DNA of 6,114 nt. It comes from Planctomycetota bacterium. Lineage in GTDB: Bacteria; Planctomycetota; Planctomycetia; Pirellulales; Thermoguttaceae. A model generated the notes under the pieces. It ran no database searches, was not told where the DNA came from, and saw nothing but the letters and a program-made list of their open reading frames with translations. The stretch is from the NCBI GenBank assembly GCA_025356915.1, contig JANXQG010000165.1:1-6114 (forward strand). The letters run 5' to 3'. Positions 5,042 through 6,114 of the stretch are shown one piece after another; position 1 is the first letter of the stretch; each line of letters begins with the position of its first letter. A program made the position numbers and the translations under genes.

Positions 5042-6114
5042 CTACATCGGCGGATGGGGAGGCTTGAAGCCCTTGGGTGGTTTCGGCAGGAACGGATTGC
5101 TCGTCTTATTGGCATCCGCTGCGTCAATATTCTCCTGGTTGTCCTGTCCGTCTTCCCCGGCAACTACCAGCATTCCCTCCTGCACATCGCTCCCGCTGAC
5201 TTCAGTCATCATCCCGTCACTTGCACCGCCGATCACCTCCAACGGTTGGACGGAACCGCCATCGCTCGCGATCCAGAGGCATCCGCGATCTGAAGTGTTC
5301 GCTGAGTCGATGGATGGGGCAATAACTATATTGGTAGTCGGGGCAATTTGTGATGCCTGCGGTTGCCAGCGCAAGGCCGCATTAGGCACCAGCAATACCC
5401 CGGACCGCTTGTCCACCTCGAAGTGGACGCTGGCGGTCAGATATGGCAGCAACTTGCCGCTGGAATTGTCGGTCGTCACGACCACGGTGTAGGTGACGAC
5501 ATTCTGCGTCATACTCGCGTTCATGCGGACTTGGGCCACTTTGCCTTGAAACGTCTGGCCCGGGTGTGCATCGACCGTGAACCGCACGGGCATGTCCACG
5601 CGGATCTGCGCGATATCGGCCTCATTCACCGAGGCCCATACCTGCATCCGCCGCAAGTCCTTGGCGATGAGGAACAAGCTGGGGGCGTTCAGGCTTGCGA
5701 CAACAGTCTGGCCGATGTTGACGCGGCGGTCGATGATAACCCCCCGGACCGGCGACTTGATGGTCGTATAGCCCAGGTTCGTCTTCGCCATGCGCAGCGA
5801 AGCCTTGTTCTGGCGAACGGCCGCCTTTCCGACCGCCACGTTTGCCTTGGCTGATTTGTAATTCGCCCGAGCGATGTCGTAATCGCTTGCGGCGATTGCC
5901 TTCGACGCGAGGAGGCTCTCCGCACGCCTCCATTCCTGCGCTGCCTGCTCGCATTTCGCCTCAAACTGCAACCGATCGGCCTCGGATTTCTCCAGGGTTG
6001 CCTCTGCCTGCTCCAGCGCCGCTTCATAGGGAGTGGCGTCGATTTTCGCCAGCAGGGTGCCTTTTTCGACCACGGAGCCATAGTCGATCGACCTGGCTGG
6101 ATCGCGCGGGTCGG
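5042..6114 (-). CDS. MacA/HlyD-type periplasmic adaptor subunit (partial)
   Basis: This is the membrane-fusion partner of the MacB-type transporter. The frame stays open to the window edge. The GTG at 6073 is the Val of a conserved GSVVEKGTLLAKID motif rather than a start, so the N-terminus, with its membrane anchor, lies outside. Numbering from the first complete codon (356 visible), the domains are: first half of the lipoyl-like domain (about 12-25); a long alpha-helical hairpin rich in Ala, Glu and Lys (about 29-113); the second lipoyl half with IKSPVRGVIIDRRVNIGQTV (about 118-137); a beta-barrel (about 156-248, with VWASVNEADIAQI); and a membrane-proximal domain (about 277-318). The end is unusual: an acidic Asn/Asp stretch, then a Pro/Lys-rich tail (KPPKGFKPPHPPM). 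An insertion near 250-275 separates the barrel from the last domain. The stop is 19 bp before the MacB-type ATG, marking an operon. An RND-type adaptor is excluded by this neighbour. Confidence 0.93.
   Translation of the reverse strand, partial: DPRDPARSIDYGSVVEKGTLLAKIDATPYEAALEQAEATLEKSEADRLQFEAKCEQAAQEWRRAESLLASKAIAASDYDIARANYKSAKANVAVGKAAVRQNKASLRMAKTNLGYTTIKSPVRGVIIDRRVNIGQTVVASLNAPSLFLIAKDLRRMQVWASVNEADIAQIRVDMPVRFTVDAHPGQTFQGKVAQVRMNASMTQNVVTYTVVVTTDNSSGKLLPYLTASVHFEVDKRSGVLLVPNAALRWQPQASQIAPTTNIVIAPSIDSANTSDRGCLWIASDGGSVQPLEVIGGASDGMMTEVSGSDVQEGMLVVAGEDGQDNQENIDAADANKTSNPFLPKPPKGFKPPHPPM

Noticed and set aside
5023..5163. 47-codon N-terminal extension of the MacB-type gene
   Set aside because: It overlaps the adaptor's coding end, is Arg-rich and unlike the family, while MELIRIENIYK at 5022 is the usual MacB N-terminus with a possible ribosome binding site.
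5042..6073. GTG at 6073 as the start of the adaptor gene
   Set aside because: The frame continues upstream to the window edge with family-like residues (SIDYGSVVEKG), so the GTG is an internal Val codon and the gene is cut by the window.

Overview
The window looks like chromosomal DNA from a GC-rich Gram-negative bacterium. A planctomycete or a related EF-hand-rich lineage is my best guess. This rests on two separate EF-hand proteins, a MacB-type permease with a long Ser/Thr/Asn-rich periplasmic insertion, and a cupin-type AraC regulator. It is an inference from protein style; there is no rRNA or marker gene to confirm it. No tRNA, rRNA, CRISPR array, insertion sequence or phage gene was seen.

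Layout: (1) 1-104 may hold the last codons of an upstream plus-strand gene. (2) 105-644 (+) encodes a 179-residue protein with two copies of a 27-residue helical repeat, a Gly/Pro-rich linker and one canonical EF-hand loop. (3) 669-1700 (-) encodes an AraC-family regulator with an N-terminal cupin domain and a C-terminal double helix-turn-helix; it converges on gene 2 with 24 bp between the stop codons. (4) 1779-2630 (-) encodes an exported protein with two canonical EF-hand loops and one degenerate one, two Met/Pro/Gly-rich segments and a short C-terminal coiled coil. (5) 2631-2859 is intergenic. (6) 2860-5022 (-) encodes a complete MacB-type ABC transporter with the ATPase and permease fused. 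(7) 5042 to the right edge (-) encodes its MacA/HlyD-type periplasmic adaptor, cut by the window end.

The adaptor and MacB-type genes are 19 bp apart and form a clear two-gene operon for a tripartite-type efflux or export system. An outer-membrane TolC-like partner is not in the window and could lie beyond the right edge. The Met-rich EF-hand gene follows on the same strand after about 230 bp, and the AraC gene follows it after 78 bp. Co-transcription, or control of the exporter by the AraC protein, is possible but not shown. The gene content is mostly of recognisable families. The least explained parts are the two EF-hand proteins, the Met-rich domains and the MacB insertion.
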